Shown here in pieces: positions 13,101-25,508 of a stretch of 64,000 bases of DNA. Under the pieces are notes generated by a model. It did no database searches. It had not been told where the DNA came from and saw nothing but the letters and a program-made list of their open reading frames with translations. The DNA comes from Hemicentrotus pulcherrimus (taxonomy: Eukaryota > Echinodermata > Echinoidea > Camarodonta > Strongylocentrotidae): contig BEXV01000050.1 of assembly GCA_003118195.1 (NCBI GenBank), positions 159,795-223,794 of the forward strand. The letters run 5' to 3'. Numbering within the stretch: the first letter of the stretch is position 1; every line of letters starts with the position of its first letter. The translations under genes and the position numbers were made by a program.

Positions 13101-16100
13101 GACAGGTGATCACTAAAGCAGATTTGACTGTAGTATGTAGCCACCAATTTTTGTTTCGAATGGAAAGAAGTCTGGAATGGAAATCATGGATGATTTGAGA
13201 AAATTGTTAGATGGTTGAAAAATGGATATGTGCTATCAGTAGACCCATCTTCTATCAACGCAGCCGCTGTTTGAAGGTACCCCTTACTCAATCCAAAGTT
13301 TCCCAGGAACAACGTCAAATAGCTTGGCCAATTTCCTTGCAGCTCTCCAGGAAAGAAAAAACCCACATGAGCAATGTAGAATTTCCTGAGGTGTTTCAAG
13401 TTCAGTGGGGTTGATCAAGATCGCAAAAAAACCTTAAAAATGTTATCGTAATCTGCTCAGCACAGGCCGAAGAAGGGGGAAATGTAGCGTACTCTCAAAG
13501 GGCCTGATTGGTACATAAGCCATAGGATTAGGACCTGTGTGACTTTCATGAGATTAATTTGTTTTGATTGCTGATATAACGGTGGGATTCTTTAATTCAT
13601 CAGGGATGCGATACCAAATAAAATGAAGATGTGACTGATAGAATTTGGTTTAAATTGCTTGGTATGAAGTCATCTGTTACCCGCTTATATCAAGTTCGTA
13701 ATCAGTGACATTTAATTTTTCGGATTTGAAAAAAAAATCAGATCTTCTCCCATCCTTGTTGCCTTCATATGTCTAAATCTGTCTCTAATCTATTTAAATA
13801 GATTATTGATCATGTCTAGAAAATTTCAAGTTGAACTGTCATAGCACTTTTCCCCCTTTTTTAATACTCAATACCATGTAATGAGAGTATTTGTGGCATT
13901 CATGACATGCATAGTACCCTTTTCTTAAGAGTAAAAAAAACTCTCCATCTTTAAAAAAAAGAGACAATCAAATAGTATTTCACAAATCCTTGCTGTGATA
14001 GTACTGAGCAGGGAAAGACGAGAGGGGAGAACTATTTTGAAGCATATGCCCTGAGAATGCTGTGCCTCTGTAGGAAAACATTCCACTTTGTTTGTAGGAG
14101 CACATGGGTCACAAGTTAAGAAAACAATGGTGTCTCTTTTTAGCCACTACCGGTATACTAAGCACAAGACACTTCATCAGTGTGGAAGTGGTGTTTTTCA
14201 TGAACCAAGTTTGGAAAGGTTCTTGTAAAATTGACCTGAAAAATAGGGCATTCATTGAAAGAAAGCCCAAAGTAAGTCAACAACTAATGGAATAAAACCA
14301 TTACAGTATCGGTGCGCAATGGTCATGCAAGAAGTAGGCAATGAAATTACATCTCGCTATATTTCTTTAAATAGTACTCTCCCCATTTCTCCTGATAATC
14401 CAGGCTTTTATTTTACTCTGAAAATCGAATTGATTCCCTTAAGATTGTGCTTGAAATGAGAGTGAAGATGGCCTTATATATTCTCATAATACTGTTCATA
14501 ACCATATATAATCTTTGCTAAGATGCAAGTCACCTGAGGGTATTATGGTAACCCTTCTTTTCATTCTCGCTCTTCTCCTTTCAATTATCCTCCTGCGTTC
14601 TGCAAGCCCAGGCGGGCGGCCATGCCTCCAACACCTCATCCAGATACGCAAGCCAAAATGCATGCATTAGCAATGTGTGAATTTGTATTTTCACAGACCG
14701 AGTTAGTCACCCACTACGCTTGCACGAGGGCGCTGTGTAGAGCAGCATCATCGATCCGAGCCGTGTTATTGTCCCAAATTATCTGTGCTATTAGGTCAAT
14801 TGGGGTGTGCAGCTTGTCATAAATTACCGAAGACATTACTGTCTGACAAAAGCCTAGGCGACAATACTGGAGATGTCATTGCCTGCCTGCATCAAGCACA
14901 TACATGCTCAAGCAATCCTGAAATTACAGCTTTTCATAAATCCAGAGCAGTGTGCATAAATCAGTCTCATTCTTTTGTGTAAGGAAAATGGAATTTGGGG
15001 GAACTAAACTCCTGCTAGCTAATAGTTGTTCACGGGACTCTGGTTTATATCTGATAACCCCCAAATCAGCCCCCCCTTATTTTCTCTTCACCTGCATCGG
15101 GAACAGTTGTGAATCACGCATGAAAATGCATCCTTGAGAATGATGTGAATAAAATCAATTTTGCTCCGGGCAGGTTTGTTTGATACATGTCCAATTCCAA
15201 TGCCACTTTACCCTTAATACATTCTAGAGGTGGAGGGATGATGCAGATTGAAAAGTCATGAAGCAGCGAGTACACCTATCTACGCTGTGATGTCCAGATT
15301 ATATCCATACCTAATTGAAAGAAATCATGTTGCTGAGTGAATCTTCAACAGCTGCAATTGCTAGTGATTTAGCATTCTTTGAGAGGATAAGATCTTTATT
15401 CAAGTGACTCAGTTTCCTTTTCCTTACCAGTTTTATTACAGTGCTACATTAAAGAAACTTTCTTTGAAATCCCAACAAAGATTTCAGATTATGCGCAGCA
15501 AGGCAGCTACAAAATCACTCAAGAATCAAGAGTGATTTGGATCTGTGAATTTCAAAAGAGTTCTTTAGAAGAAGAAGGAAAAAAACACCTTCAGAAAATT
15601 TACCCTGAGGAAATCTGAATTTTCTAAGAAATTCCTAACAATGTTGATGTTAAATTTCATTTTTGCATGAACAGGTATTGCATTTATGAAATTGTAATTC
15701 TCAGTGTTCTAATTCAATCTCATTGTTTCAATAGATCTACTCAAAATTCCCCATTTCTGTGTTTGAAGGATTTTCTTTTACCAGCATTTGAATTGGTTCT
15801 TGATTTCATTCCACCCTGAAGCGATATTGTTTGGAATGGGTTGTCATTGAATAGAGAGAGCTGATGACTTCATCTGTGACTTCATCAATGGTGAATCAGT
15901 GGCAGAAGAAGTTGTTGAGTGATCCAATTCTCTTTCCCAACTCACCATAAAGGTCACTGTCTCCCTCCCTGGGAAGGCCTCAGAAGACAAAAAGATAGAA
16001 GACTTTTTTTTTTTTGCTGTTGCATGGATCAACAGAATTAATAATTCTCCACGGACCACGGATTAATTACTTAACTTCCCAGACTTATCTCATTGGTCCC

Positions 16101-19100
16101 TTGTTTGTTGTTGAATGTGTCACTGTCTTGCAGGAATCCTAGACACACTCCTGACTGAATGTTTCATTGAGTTATAATAAATCTTATCTTACAATAAAGT
16201 TTTTGATCATAGTGGTCACCAATGGGTAGAATTGAATTCCGACAGTTAAAAGTGTTATGTGATCAAAAGGGGAAACTATAGGGAGACATAATGTAGGAAA
16301 AGAGAAAGGTAGCTGAACAAATAGTATTTCATTGAAACCCTAGTAACTAAGAACCTCTGCCTGGCGCCCTGTAGTAAGTGAGAATAAGCATATATAACAG
16401 GAACCACAAAGTACAACCATGATATCAGACATCAAGATCTAAAATAGTACCACCCCAAAAGGGAAGGGGTGAATTTGCAGAAAGAATTATTTTTGAACGG
16501 TCCTGTGTCTGACATTTCATGGCTGATGGTGGCAGGAGGGAGGAGAAGTTGTCCTGTACTTTTTTAATTTGGTCCTGGCCCTCCTGATCCATGGGCCGGC
16601 TATTTGTGGCTTACCTGAGTGCACCTTGGACGCTGAGGAACCCATTTGCGCACAACCTGTGCAAATAGTGCACGTCCTGTGAGGAAATTACGGTATCAGG
16701 AAGCTTCATTCTTCACCACTCCACCGTACCCCTGCGCTTGATTAGACATGGTTCTCACGCAACTTCCTGAAGACAAAAGAAAGAAAGAAAAAGCTCCAAA
16801 GCCAGTCCCCTGGTAACCCTCTGCTTTGTCTAGTTTGGTTTCATTCGCACTGACCTTCCAAGTTCCTTTAAATTCAAAACAATACAAAATTCCATTGTCT
16901 GGAAATATTACATGACCGTGCCTTAAAGTCAAAGGCCTGATCGAATTCCCTCAATGATAGATATAATTTTTACAATATTTTGAAATGAGGAAAGTTACAA
17001 AATATATGCGTGCCAAATTAATAAATGCACCTAGCAACTTGAAAAACATCAAAGATACAGTGAATACGTGAACCAAAGGACCTTTCCCTAATTATCTCTT
17101 AAAATGGCTAGATATTAAACAAGGTTTCATCAAGTTCACTCATTCTACTACGATTTTCTTGCATTCTGGAAATGGCTTTTGTGGCTTTTGATACCATTAC
17201 TTTATAGACAATGCTGAAAAAAAGAGTAGTGGAATGAGAATGAGGCAAAATGTTGTTTGTTTCTTTTTTTTATTAAGATAGCATGCATTTCAAATAGACT
17301 TGTAAGAAAGAGAACTTGTGGTTTTAAACTCAAACTTCCTCCTTAGTATGAAAAAATGTGCCACATTTTTAGTTTGTAAAGCAAATATCCATTGATTCGT
17401 TTGAACCTCTGATAATTCCCCTTAGTGGCCATTTTTCTATCCATTATTTTTATCCATTATTTCGGATTGAGTAATATTTGGAAGACTGTCATGAAAATAA
17501 TCAGAATTGAAAATCTAAATTTACATGATCACACAAAGACATATGAAATTACAGTGGGAGACAAACAAAACGTTTCAGTTCTTCTCTTAGTTTAATGCCA
17601 TCTCTGATGAATAAAATAGCACAGGGGATGTTTTCTGAGATGTCGAGAGCAGCGCTCACATTGACCTGTAGCTCTCAAGACAGATATAAGGTGCATCCTC
17701 TCCAGCTTCTACTCTCATTAGAAATGCCTATTCATATTCTCCTTTCCCCCACGCAAATCACTATGAGTACTGAATCTAAGAGTAGTGCGGCTACATCACC
17801 TATGCTCAACTAGAGAGGCGATAGTCTCGTCCTTGCAGAACCTGTTCTGAATCAACAGTGTTATGTGTCGGTGTATTTATGGCGTAGGGATAAATGTCCT
17901 TTTGTGGATGACATTCAATTTAAATCTTTATAAAATTGAAATGAAAAAGCTAAATATATGCCTTACATCTTAATATGTGTGGCTAGTCTGAGTAATAGGT
18001 GATGCACTGCTGTATGGTGAATTGTTACAGAACTATCCGTATATGATCACAAAAGGTTTGAAATGCGGAGACTATTTGTAGTCAGCACTGATGTCCCAAT
18101 CAAGTTGACAAACAGAGGGCCGAGCTTCTCTGCCGGTTTGATTACGATTATGCGCAGCTTTGTGGCCCTGTACTGGAGGTGACTCAGTCAGTGGCCGGCT
18201 TTGGTTACCCTCCCTCGATGGGTCCCACTGTTGCCATCCATTGCTGTTCTTCTTGTACATGTAGTTATTCCCTCTTTTCACTGTTTATCTACATGCCTAT
18301 GTTTTATCCTGAAAAATCTCATTCATTTAATGTTTCTTCCCTCGAAGTTTGAATTCTATACACACAATAAGAAGAAGTAAAATCAAGACTGTCATCTCAT
18401 TTTGCTATTCAGGAAATGGCTTTGTTTGATGAGAGAACGATTTTTGTGCATTCAGTCTCTTTATCTTATCCACCATCATACTGATGTCCATCTATTTATA
18501 TTTTCCAATTAGATTTTTTAGTTGATATTTTGTATGAAACTTTGCCGTTATTCCAGAAAGTGATGTTTAGGGATAATGTTCTTGTTAGTATTCTTTCTGA
18601 ACGTTAGAAGCTCATTTTTCCTTGTAGTTAATGATTTTCACACTGTATCGAGCTCAATAAATGTAATTTCTGTTTTTTGAGAGTTATACGCCATTTGTGA
18701 ACTAGGATTGCACTCAAAAGTTCATGGTTGCATTCTATCAAGAAAAACATAAAGTTGGTACATAGTCCTTCTGTGTTTTATATTAAATTGCTGATATCTG
18801 CTTCCAAGCACATCTCCTAACTTCCAGTGGTTTTTCTAGTGTGTGTATTTCTCTCTCACACAAGTGGTAATCAAGAAATGCATCCATCTCAAGTTTTTTC
18901 TCAGGTAAAGGGATATCTCAATTTGCAAACTTGTTCTGTAGGTATAGGGTATGGTTCTCCTAAACTGGGCTACCTGGAAATCCCTCCTGCAAGCATTTGA
19001 ATAAGCTTCATCTCCTGCCTTGGCATTGCGGAGGGTTGTTTGAGTGTGCTCCAAGTTGTAATGATATTCCTCTTTCTTCCCACTTATCCACCCATCACGG

Positions 19101-22100
19101 GGCCCCCGTCCATCCCCTCTCGGGCCAATTGTCCACGCAATCTTCGCAACACTTTCATAAGGGAGAATAAAAGGAGAAAGGCGAGGGGGGGAAAAAAGCG
19201 CCCAAAAGAGAGCGCGCTTGAAACAGGAACCGACCACGGGCACTCAAGCTCTGCGGTGACTAATAGATGATTAGCGTAGATGACCCATTTATCAGGTTTC
19301 GCAAGATAAGATGTTCTTGGTGCAAGAACAGGGGAAAAGAGAAATCCTCTCATTCGCCATCCCAGAAAATTGGCTGGTTTCACCATGGACTTCATAGTAG
19401 GTTTCACCCAGAATTGAAGCAATTTCTTTTGAGGTACACTTCAGTTGGATGGGCAGAAGATCTTCAAAAGGACTCTGACATTTTCAACCTCTACTTATTT
19501 TCAAGTTTTGATTAAAAGTTTTTTTTTTTAACCCTTTATATATTTATTTTTTACTTTTTTGCTTCCTAAACTCGTGAAGCACTCTGGAGTGTTATGACAT
19601 TATGATTGATTTGTTTTTTCTTCCGTAAAGTTTGTTAGATGTGTAACAAGTTCTGTGAAAGCTCACATAACGTGTATGTATCTGAATAGTTACATGTACA
19701 TGTCGGTATAGTGGGATAATGATAAGAACAAACGAGATGGTAAATGAAAAATTCCCCTAATGTAATGATTTTCATACTGTTCCTACATATCCCCATGATA
19801 GGACTCACAGCAACCTCTAAGGTGCTTCTCTCAGAATTACTGCTACAAATACTTATTTCAAACTAACAACAGAGAACACATTTATCATATCATGACCAGA
19901 CTTTTTAGAAGCTTGGCAACATTGTTTTAGAATTACTGGTACATTTTTTAATTTAATACTACTGACCTTTCAAGGTTCAAGTGAAAGAGATGTAAGCTAT
20001 ACTAAAATCTGGAACTTTAAAAAAGAAAAGTTAGGTAACTCACTATACTCCGTACTGTACCTAACCCCCTCCCTAAGATGAAAATGCCATATCACATTAA
20101 TGCCATAAGGTAGTGAGCATGGTTGCAGCATTCAGCCCGACACCCCAAATGAATTTCAAGTGTCCCCAGTATCCTCAAACCGGAGACATTGCCATGGTAA
20201 CTTCCTGTCACCTGGGGTAAGAAATATCCTACTCCTAGTTGAGTTGCAATTTTAGATTTGCTCTCTTTCGTACATCCAGGCTGCAATATTAGGTTTTGCA
20301 GCAGGTACATGCATTATGTCACGCAGTCAATACCCACTGGCTGTAGCTCATGTAATTAAATCGTTAGCACATCTTTCCTTTTCTTCTTGTCCCCGTCTGT
20401 CTGGGGCTGTTGATAGGACCTTGTTGTTTTTATTTGTTTCAAAGTCTACTTGCTCTGACTTTAGTGTCACCAATATCCATTAGCCTCTCGATTAAAGTCG
20501 TATCCTTTGAGATAAAGTGGATGTGAAAATTACATTGTATAGAATATTGATCATCCTATAATTTTGTTATTAAAAGCTATATGGATAGTTTAATAAATTT
20601 TTATGTAATGGCTAGCCAGATGGAATTGATGACAAAAATAACATTATATTTACAATCCATTTTGTTATCATATACCAGGTTTAGCCAAAAGAATTGTCAA
20701 TTATTTGTAATGAAAAGACATATGTGTTGTTTAGTATTCATTCCCATCAAGTTGCATTGTATGAAATCATGATGTTGGAAGAATAAAAATATTGTTGCTC
20801 CGGCTGCTTCAGAACTTGGTGTTTTCACTGTTTCTCTCACCTCTGTGCGAAGGCCGATGCTTCAGAGGTACAATTTCCAACACCTGCTTGCCATGGCTTG
20901 GCAGAGACTGCCAAAGGCATGGCTCGCTCTCAAACTGAAAGAAATTAAGAGAGATAATCCGCTGGAAGGACACATGGGCCAAGTTTAGCTCACTTGAGCC
21001 TTGCAGCATGGACTCTGCTTACAACACTACACAAAATGACCCTTATTTTCTTGGGTTTCTTTACACAGCGAAGTGACCTCCTAATTCTCCTCTCCCAATC
21101 TCCTCCTGGCGTGTTTTCAGAGCCACAGAAAACATGCAAACAATAAACTCTCAAGGAAAATAAAAGAAATCTTGCTTGTTCTCTTTCTCCCGTGCTTGCT
21201 CCCTCTCTTGTGCATTTTTTCTTTTCTGTTATGGAATATTTTCAGGGATGATGTGGTGAACTTGTTCAAGGCCTTCTCCTGAAAAAAAGTGTTAGAAGTT
21301 GTTGTTTTGAATTACTTTCTAAATCCTGAAATTAAGTCCACTTTATCCTTGGATATACTGGAATATTTTCTATTATTCTTAAGACACACAGCTTATTTGT
21401 GAAATATTAATGCCATATGGTGCTGAAGAAACAAAAAAATGTTGTTTCTTTTCCTTTATTATGTACCTTATACCATATACGATGAAACTGGAATATAAAG
21501 ATAAATACAGGTCGTTCAATTACATCATGGAAGAAAGTGTAATGAAGCAATTGGGAAAAGTTGAATATGGATAACCAAACAGTTATTATAGACCATGAGG
21601 TTTTTAAATAAATTTGCTGAAAATCATATGCAATGAACACAGAAATGTGTTTTTGGAACTTCAAGCTGTGGCATGAAAGTAAGGTCCAAACTTTTCTGCT
21701 ATTTTTGTTCAATAAGAGGACAAATTCAAACGCATTTCTTTCAGGGGAGGGAAGAGAAGGGGAAGGGTTGAAGGTGAAACGTACTGGGGCCTGGGCTCGC
21801 TTGCTGACTGCCATATTTCAATTTCTTTTATTTCTCCTCCTCGCACATTCCTTTCACACATGTTCCCGGGATTAGAGACACCACCCGTTGCACTTGATCT
21901 CCAATCTTGATGATAGCTGAGATTCCTTCCAGATATGACTTTGAGACTCAGGTTTCATATCCCTGCTCTTGTCTTGATATTCTCCCTCTGAACGATGTCT
22001 CTGCTTGTCAGGCATTCATCCATTGTTCATATCTTGTTTGCTTGTGTAGGGAGCAGGACTTACAGCAAATGTATTACATAGGAATAAAGAGAACTTGTTG

Positions 22101-25100
22101 ATTATTCTTCCTTCTGTCATATTCTCAAAATCAGTAATTTGATGATTTTCAGATGAATGTAATTCTCCCTCATAGGCTTTCCGGTAGTTATTGTCAGGGG
22201 GAGGGGATAAAAATAAGAATGATATCTCTTTTGTTTTTCTGTACAGTACATAAATTTGCACTAAACAAAACAATCATTTTACCAGCAAAGAAATCAAATA
22301 CCTTTTTCTTCATTCTTCTCACAACATTTTGAATTGTACCATGTTGTGAGCTCATACAATCTTTGATAACTTTAAGTTTTATCTCTGTTGTAATGAACCC
22401 CAACATGTACAATATCAATCATATGAATTAGGCACAGAACATCAGTTGACATGGGTGCTAGACTACCCCCATGAGCCCACCCCACCCATCCCCGTACACA
22501 TACCGGTAGAACAAAGTAAGAAGCTTGGTCGTTCACGATTCTATTTTTCTTTCTTTCCCGGACTACCATGGTACATTCTCTGTAGGGGATGGTAATACAA
22601 GGTAGTTGATAATCCTCAGGTGCTAATGATGCAGAACAACCCATTTCCCTCACCAGATGGTACTCAATTGATTTTGATGAAAATCTCTTTTCGCCAATGT
22701 AGCAGTGTCCCCTCCCTTCCAGGAATTCAACTTGTGAAAGTACAAAAAGTGTGAATGATCCTCCTGTTGTTATAGGCTTTTACGTTCATGACTCATTCAA
22801 GCTCGAAATTATGTTACTTCAATTTTCATGAATGTTTTTCCTTTGTTTCTGTGACCATTTTATAATGCTTCTATATTCTAACAATTACATTTTGACTACT
22901 ATCGTTTTGATATACAACGATATATCCAGAAGTTCCAGAAAATCTTATATTGGTATGCTGCATTTTATGATACTTAATTTTCTGTCTTCTTTGGTATGAT
23001 TGCTTCGCATTATCAAATCTTTAAGTCATTAATTTCTTATATATCATATTAATTTTTCTCTCTTTGTTCTTTTTTTTTTTTTTTGTAGTGAACTGAGTCG
23101 CAATGAGCTGACCACAGTGGACAGTCTGGTCTTCAGTGGCCTAGAGTCTCTAGAGGAACTCAGCCTTAGTCGCAACCAGCTCACCGACCTGATGGATGGT
23201 GCCTTCTACGGGCTCAACGCCATCCAACAACTAGAGCTGGATGGCAACGAACTGACCACCATCAGCCGCCGGTGGCTCTTTGGTCTCAAGTCCCTGCTCC
23301 ATTTGACGGTCGCCCACAACCGCATCAACGAGACGGAGGCCTCCGGCTGGGAGTTCTGTCCCAACCTGGAGTACCTGGACCTCTCTCACAACAGGCTCAC
23401 CACCCTGGAGACGGAAGAAGAGAGCGTCGGAGAGAGCGGGGGTCCTGCTGCTCAGGGAACCAATGGAGGTGCTCCAGGGTCTGTAGGGGTTCCTCCTTGG
23501 CCGCCTCTATTGAGGGAGCTCTACATCAATCATAACAGGATCACTCAGGTGGCAGATGGAGCATTCATCCAGCTCAATCTCCTCCAAGTTTTGTAAGTCT
23601 GAGCTGTATTTAGAATGCTACCATCTTTTTTTAAAGTATATAATAGTATATATTTGATCGATAAACACAGTAAAGCACTGTGAAACCTTGGAATAATAGC
23701 ATTATAAAGTCTATTGTAGAGTATATATATTGTATTGGCATAGACCTTCAGCTCCTCCTTCCATATTGTCACTACCAGATCCATGAGTCAAGACTTGGCT
23801 GGCTATATTTGCTGTTATCATGCATATCTTCCAGCATTGGATGTATTGTAACACTACCCTAAAGAGATTCACCTAGAGACGAGATGCGTTGAAGTGTTCC
23901 TTTTTCACACTTTTCTCTTTCTTCAATGGCTTTACCTTGCAGGGACCTGAGCGATAACGTCATTGCCTGGACAGTGGATGACATGACGGGTGCCTTTGAG
24001 GGTCTTGAATCATTACTTAGATTAGGACTGGCCAACAACAACATCAATTCCATCTCCAGGAGAGCATTCAGTGGACTTGTCAATCTCCAGTCTCTGTAAG
24101 TCACATCAATAATGTCTCTGTCATTTAAGGTTTTTTTTGGGGCGACGGTGGAGGGGGGGGGGGGGGNNNNNNNNNNNNNNNNNNNNNTTGATTCTACATC
24201 ACTTGCGAAAAAACCCTATACTTTTACAACTGTATATTGTTATCATCTCAATTAAGAAATCATTTCAGATAGCATCCTGCATATAATTAAATGCTCAGCT
24301 TAGAAGAGATATCTGTTCAGTTGTCAGTCACAAAGCTGTTTGTATGACGGCCGAATCGGAAGCTGGTCGGCGCTCCGACGAGACAATGCCATTCTCAATG
24401 AATGAATCATACTGCACTGTCATGTACAGTGTTACCGGTCTTAAGTGGTTGCACATGTTAAAACTTCAAAATCTCTAGATTGTATGTAGGTCAAACTATG
24501 CAAAGAAATGATAGAATACCATCAGAACCCAAGTTAATAACCAACTTCATACGCTAGATCCTGAATTCGTACCTTTGGGATGCTACGCTGAAGTTTGTTC
24601 CTTTGTTAGTGGTTTTAAGAAGGGAATTTATTGAAACGTTGACGAGCTACGTTTTCTTTTTCATTTTCATTTCTTCAGGGACTTTGCTGGGAATGTTATC
24701 ACCACAGTGGAGAACAATGCATTTGAAGGCATGCCCCAGCTCACCCAACTGTAAGTATAAGCATAAAAATAGAACTGTATTGCATTCTGGAACAACCATT
24801 ACTGCATTCATATGAAGTAACCTGACAATGTTGATGCCATTATAAGCATGTAAGACTAATCTCGGTAATACAGAATCAAGCTTCTCTGGTTAATGAAAAT
24901 ATAGAAAGATTAATAGAGCAAGCTGTACCTAGATAGTGGAATTTTACTTTCTCAAATCTTTTATTAGTTTATTTTGCCACTTTGCTAAGATTAGCCATCA
25001 TATCTAATCCCCTTTTCTGTACACCTTGCCTCTTTCAGACTGGTGAACAGTTCTAGCGTGGTGTGTGACTGTCAGATGGCATGGTTCCCAGTCTGGATAA

Positions 25101-25477
25101 AGGAGAACAATCTTGGTGAAGGAGTGGATGGACGCTGCGCACATCCAGATACTCTCCAGGGCTTGGATATCTTCAGTGTCGATCCGGAAGTGTTTACATG
25201 TGGTAAGTAGGTCCCACAAGGGAAATTGTATGTGATGTTGATTATGTTGGGGGTTCGACCTACCCATATGCAGCTCCCTACTCTTGCTCACTTACTCACT
25301 CTCCCTCTCTCTTCCTCTGTATCCTCTTTGTCTTCTTCATTTCTCTCCCTTTCTGTTATTTCTTTCTCTCTCTCCCCCCCCCCCTCCCCTCCCTCATCCA
25401 TTTTTGCCATCACATTGTTTCCTTCCCTTTTCTCGTTTACCCTCTTCTCTCTCCCACTCTCTCTCTGTCTATCTCTC

Positions 25478-25508
<31 letters not shown>

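Noticed and set aside
18836..19243. 135-codon minus-strand frame overlapping plus-strand frames
   Set aside because: Several frames are open at once because the stretch is G+C-richer. None resembles a protein; kept only as a possible non-coding conserved island.
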